Positions 5,057 through 7,502 of a stretch of 7,502 nt of DNA are shown here, one piece after another. The DNA is from Chloroflexota bacterium. Lineage in GTDB: Bacteria > Chloroflexota > Dehalococcoidia > SZUA-161 > SpSt-899. The position numbers and the translations under genes are program-made. The first letter of the stretch is position 1. Every line of letters begins with the position of its first letter. The stretch is taken from NCBI GenBank assembly GCA_018657655.1, contig JABHWQ010000508.1:1-7502 (forward strand). Direction: 5' to 3'. A model generated the notes under the pieces. It did not search any database. It was not told the DNA's origin and saw only the letters and a list, made by a program, of their open reading frames with translations.

Positions 5057-6754
5057 TTAAGTCTGAGCCGGATGAAAGTCGAAATGCCTTGTTTGTCGGG
5101 TCGCTATACCAACCAAAATCAAGAGTACCACACCAATAAAAGTTAAAGGCAAAACAACTCCTGGGTCGTTTTCCATGAAATAAGTCCAAATCCTCCCGAA
5201 ATTGATACCAATCGCCATCAGGATGATACTGTTTCGCACCCTCGCAAGCCCACGAACCCTCAGTTTCCCATTGTGCATTTTCCGTTTGAATTGACTGATC
5301 GTCCCTTCAATTGCCGGCCTCAGACGACATTTGCGGCGGTACTCCTCTTTGCTCAGTTGTTGCCGCCTTTGGGCCAGCAAGACCTGGCGGTCGGTAAATG
5401 GGAGACTGTAAAACCGCTTTCCCCCTCGAACCGGACACTCCTTGATACAAGGACAATTGCCGCATACCTGGGTAGCAAAGTGGGCAATATGGCGACCATC
5501 CTCAGGTTTGTCGATTTGCTCATAGGGAGAATGTCCCTCCGGACAGGAAACGACCGAGTTACCATCAAAACGAAATTCAGTCAGTGAGAGCTTGTCCTCC
5601 GATTCTTTCCGCCCCTTCACCTCGGTGGGGATGATCGCTACCTTCTCCTCTTTACATACCCTTTCTGAATCCTCACCGGTGTAGTTGGCATCAGTGATCA
5701 TCTCCGTAACGCCGGTTCGTTCCTTAATCTGAGGTAACCGTTCTGCCAGAAACTTGTCATCGGACGTTACATTCTGTTCAACGCAAATATCAGTCAGTAA
5801 CTGCACCGGGTTTTCCGGCGCACAGGTTTCCGTCACATTGAACATATGCCCCTTATGGTTCCCGCCGGATTTGCGTCGAAAAGTAGCCGTGTCGTCAGCG
5901 GGATTTTGTAAGGATCGGGCACTGATCTCCTTAGATGGTTTTGCTTCGATCTGGGTTTTCTCTTCCTCTTCCACTATGTCGAATTGCTCCAGTAACACCC
6001 TGCCAATATGCTGATAGCTGTTCAAAGCGCTGATTGCCTCATCTCCGGCATATGCCTGATGAAGCTCGAACAGCAACGTCCCCACCCTCTTCAAGTGGTT
6101 ACCTATCTCCGAGGACCTCACGTGGTAAGTAATATGCTCGGCTTCTGTTTCTACATACTTGCTTGCCAAAGACTGCCATCGCTCTTGATCTTCCTTGCGT
6201 AGATCATAGTAGAAGTTCTGTAACACTTTGACGAGCAGTTCCAAACGGGACATCTGTTTGATTAACGAGCCTACAAAGCTGGAATCCATCCGCTGGGTTT
6301 CAGCATCGATGCCCAATCGCTTCAGAGCATCATCAGTTATTTCCAGGAATTCCTCTTCCAGCAAGTTGCATCCCGTTTCCGCTTCGTAGTCCAACAGGCG
6401 CTTTCGATTGTAGTAGATTGTCCGTTCGGCAAGCGTAACTTCTCCCAGGTTTTCCAGTCCCACAGCATAAGCCGTGAGGAGATTGAAGTGGAACTGCTCC
6501 AGGAGTTCCTCGTCGGTATAGTCGAACATCCCTTTGATGATTTCCAGCCCAACCAGGATGTTCACCGGGAAATTGGGACGGCTATCTACCTCGCTGTATA
6601 GAACCTCATATCTGCGCTCATCGATCTTCTTGAAGACCAGCTCTCGAAATGAAGGTGCCCAGCTTTTCTCCATCATCTTCTTCACACCGCGCGGAAGTTG
6701 GTCCACCGTGTTAAAGAAGCTCGTTTGCTCATGCCTGTGGTTCTCTCTGAACAT
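5057..6754 (-). CDS. IS1182-family DDE transposase
   Basis: This 565-residue transposase would cut and join the ends of the insertion sequence. The N-terminal region (about 35-125, including SRPNFPVNILVGLEIIKGMF) resembles the DUF772 domain of this group. The RNase-H-like core shows D157 in QRMDSSF, D355 in TDANYTG and E483 in RPAIEGTISQFKRK, so the catalytic triad is complete. Between the last two is a Cys cluster (CPEGH at 404; CGNCPCIKEC, 431-440) typical of DDE_Tnp_1_6-type transposases. A helical insertion at about 165-280 is rich in Glu, Lys and Leu. The last 35 residues are odd: a strongly hydrophobic stretch (533-550) and then a basic/aromatic tail. The ATG at 6754 follows GGGGG with a 7-nt spacer. 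A TATAGT (6824-6819) just inside the right end may be its -10 box, with only a poor -35. No frameshift or internal stop is present. Confidence 0.93.
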   Translation of the reverse strand: MFRENHRHEQTSFFNTVDQLPRGVKKMMEKSWAPSFRELVFKKIDERRYEVLYSEVDSRPNFPVNILVGLEIIKGMFDYTDEELLEQFHFNLLTAYAVGLENLGEVTLAERTIYYNRKRLLDYEAETGCNLLEEEFLEITDDALKRLGIDAETQRMDSSFVGSLIKQMSRLELLVKVLQNFYYDLRKEDQERWQSLASKYVETEAEHITYHVRSSEIGNHLKRVGTLLFELHQAYAGDEAISALNSYQHIGRVLLEQFDIVEEEEKTQIEAKPSKEISARSLQNPADDTATFRRKSGGNHKGHMFNVTETCAPENPVQLLTDICVEQNVTSDDKFLAERLPQIKERTGVTEMITDANYTGEDSERVCKEEKVAIIPTEVKGRKESEDKLSLTEFRFDGNSVVSCPEGHSPYEQIDKPEDGRHIAHFATQVCGNCPCIKECPVRGGKRFYSLPFTDRQVLLAQRRQQLSKEEYRRKCRLRPAIEGTISQFKRKMHNGKLRVRGLARVRNSIILMAIGINFGRIWTYFMENDPGVVLPLTFIGVVLLILVGIATRQTRHFDFHPAQT

Positions 6755-6833
6755 CGCCTACCCCCTGAGTGAAATGATTTCCATCTCAAGTGTAGCTCAT
6801 AGCTGGCTTAGCTTCAATACTATAGTGCTAGAC

Positions 6834-6851
6834 CTTTTTGCAGGAACGCCA
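6834..6851 (-). repeat. Right terminal inverted repeat of the insertion sequence
   Basis: The reverse complement reads TGGCGTTCCTGCAAAAAG and differs from the left end at one position (T for C). It lies upstream of the transposase start. Confidence 0.9.
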
Positions 6852-6855
6852 ATGA
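6852..6855. repeat. Right target-site duplication (ATGA)
   Basis: The second copy of the 4-bp ATGA that also ends at 5005. Removing the element and one copy rejoins the sequence after the membrane-protein stop codon to the DNA at 6856. Confidence 0.75.
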
Positions 6856-7169
6856 TGCTTTGTCATAATTTTGCTCAAACTATATCATGTAACAATAAAT
6901 AGTCAAGAATAGGTAAATTGATTCACATCTTACTAGAACCATGACTATTGACTCGTAACCTCAGAAGGCTTGAATGTGATTTTGGGCTTACCAAAACTGG
7001 TACGTTCATTTCAAACGTATATCCATGTATTTTAAGACCCCCTGGAACTGGACCCCGATCTCGCCGCCGTGGTATAAAAAAATGAGGTACAATATCATTT
7101 TAGCTACCAAAACCTGCACATTTCCACACCATGTTTTAAAACACCAAAATATGATAAGGGAGGTAGGCA
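6856..7169. other. Intergenic stretch without a supported gene
   Basis: Before the insertion this DNA followed the membrane-protein gene directly. No credible frame with a ribosome site is seen. It contains a small inverted repeat, TACGTT (7001-7006) and AACGTA (7014-7019), with a 7-nt loop. It also holds the extended -10 candidate at 7070-7078 and the SD site of the next gene (GGGAGGT, 7158-7164). No copy of the tRNA-Cys halves or another attachment site was found here. Confidence 0.55.
7070..7078 (+). promoter_or_regulatory. Candidate extended -10 promoter for the Cys-rich gene pair
   Basis: TGG followed by TATAAA gives a TGnTATAAA extended -10 box without a good -35. A second -10-like TACAAT is at 7088-7093. 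Either would leave a leader of about 70-85 nt before the ATG at 7170. This is a weak prediction. Confidence 0.25.
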
Positions 7170-7364
7170 ATGACTCATTGTTGGGAATGCCATTTCTGGA
7201 GATTTGGGTGGGACCACCTCAAAGAGAATGAGGGCGAGTGCCGGGTAGCCTACCCTGAGACCGATCATCGTCCGGTTAAGCATGCCCAGGCTGAGGCCTG
7301 TGATAGAATCGAAAGATGCTTAGGCTGGAACATTAGAAGGAGGAAATATGAGATCAGTAATTGA
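7170..7364 (+). CDS. Small Cys-rich protein, 64 residues, unknown function
   Basis: A strong SD (GGGAGGT, 7158-7164) sits 5 nt before the ATG, which supports a real gene despite its size. The protein begins MTHCWECHFWRFGWDH: CxxC at C4 and C7, followed by an aromatic- and His-rich patch. Further cysteines are at 24, 44 and 50. A basic end (NIRRRKYEISN) closes it. CxxC with C24 could form a small zinc-binding module; this is inference. No signal peptide or membrane helix is seen. Its 3' end overlaps the next gene by 17 nt, and the two were probably made from one transcript. I recognise no family; small Cys-rich proteins of this sort are common in phage and mobile-element DNA. Confidence 0.65.
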   Translation: MTHCWECHFWRFGWDHLKENEGECRVAYPETDHRPVKHAQAEACDRIERCLGWNIRRRKYEISN

Positions 7365-7502
7365 AACACCCCTGCACGACGATTTCCAATGCGGGTGCGG
7401 GTGCACCTGGGACACCGGCGGATTCGATCCATGTCATGAGCAGGAACACCTCAGGGGGCCGGATATTGGTAGCGGTTGGGACCGGACCTATATCTGTAAT
7501 GA
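7348..7502 (+). CDS. Cys-rich small protein, start only, cut by the window edge
   Basis: An excellent SD (AAGGAGG, 7337-7343) lies 4 nt before the ATG at 7348. The frame is open for 51 full codons to the right edge. The visible part has a CGCGC cluster (C15, C17, C19) in DFQCGCGCTWDTGGFDPC, then C29-H30, H34 and C50, with many Asp, Gly and Trp residues. The spacing suggests a compact metal-binding fold, but no known family is recognised. It overlaps the preceding Cys-rich gene by 17 nt in another frame. The total length is unknown. Confidence 0.65.
   Translation, partial: MRSVIETPLHDDFQCGCGCTWDTGGFDPCHEQEHLRGPDIGSGWDRTYICN

Larger units (their letters stand above)
5006..6851 (-). mobile_element. 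Complete IS1182-type insertion sequence, 1846 bp
   Basis: The element is bounded by 18-bp terminal inverted repeats (5006-5023 and 6834-6851) with one mismatch and by an ATGA direct repeat on each side. It contains one transposase gene covering most of its length, leaving 50 bases at the left end and about 80 at the right. The size falls in the known IS1182-family range. The insertion lies 9 bases after the stop codon of the membrane-protein gene, so that gene is not broken. The transposase is intact and the ends nearly identical, so the copy could be recent and active. G+C content is clearly higher than in the gene to its left. Confidence 0.9.

Noticed and set aside
5273..6902. Several plus-strand frames of 64-122 codons within the insertion sequence
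   Set aside because: They are antisense to an intact transposase and lack SD sites or recognisable motifs.
7025..7231. 68-codon frame overlapping the first Cys-rich gene
   Set aside because: No SD precedes its ATG, while the overlapping gene at 7170 has a strong one and is coupled to the next gene.
7416..7430. CGGCGGATTCGATCC resembling a tRNA T-arm, as a possible second attachment site
   Set aside because: It shares only about 9 bases with the tRNA-Cys T-loop region, has no matching stems, and lies in a well-supported coding frame.
1..7502. CRISPR array
   Set aside because: No regularly spaced direct repeats were seen anywhere in the window.

Overview
The window looks like bacterial chromosome: compact genes, Shine-Dalgarno (SD) sites, a sigma70-type promoter with a 17-bp spacer, and a tRNA-Cys that encodes its own CCA. 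Base composition is moderate, except for one clearly A+T-rich gene. The zinc-finger/LemA/HtpX gene set and the style of the secreted protein at the left edge would fit an uncultured Chloroflexota (Dehalococcoidia-like) genome. That placement is an impression and cannot be proved from this window.

Left part (1-3138), all on the minus strand. The 5' part of a gene for an exported protein runs off the left edge (1-369). It is followed by a 350-base intergenic stretch holding a promoter candidate and a perfect 19-bp palindrome with a 4-nt loop. Next is a three-gene operon transcribed right to left: a double zf-TFIIB zinc-finger protein (2559-2972), lemA (1950-2513) and htpX (720-1925). One promoter at 3002-3030 drives it and also rules out the longer TTG start of the first gene. 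HtpX carries an unusual C-terminal extension ending in a zinc ribbon, so two of the three products bear Cys4-type modules; the operon is probably concerned with membrane-protein quality control. Just upstream is a tRNA-Cys(GCA) gene whose 5' acceptor strand is damaged or replaced.

Middle part (3139-4996), plus strand. A complete tyrosine recombinase begins 53 bases beyond the 5' end of the tRNA. It is followed by an A+T-rich gene for a single-pass membrane protein with a coiled coil and an unrecognised C-terminal domain. The arrangement suggests the edge of an integrated element next to tRNA-Cys, but no second attachment site is visible.

Right part (4997-7502). A complete insertion sequence (5006-6851, 1846 bp) has 18-bp imperfect terminal inverted repeats, a 4-bp ATGA target duplication and one intact DDE transposase of IS1182 type on the minus strand. 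It landed 9 bases after the stop codon of the membrane-protein gene. Beyond it are about 310 bases of sparse intergenic DNA, then two overlapping small Cys-rich genes with strong SD sites (7170-7364 and 7348 to the right edge), both of unknown function.

No clearly new defence or regulatory system could be demonstrated. The best leads are the mismatched tRNA-Cys beside the recombinase, the A+T-rich membrane protein as possible cargo, and the two Cys-rich small proteins.
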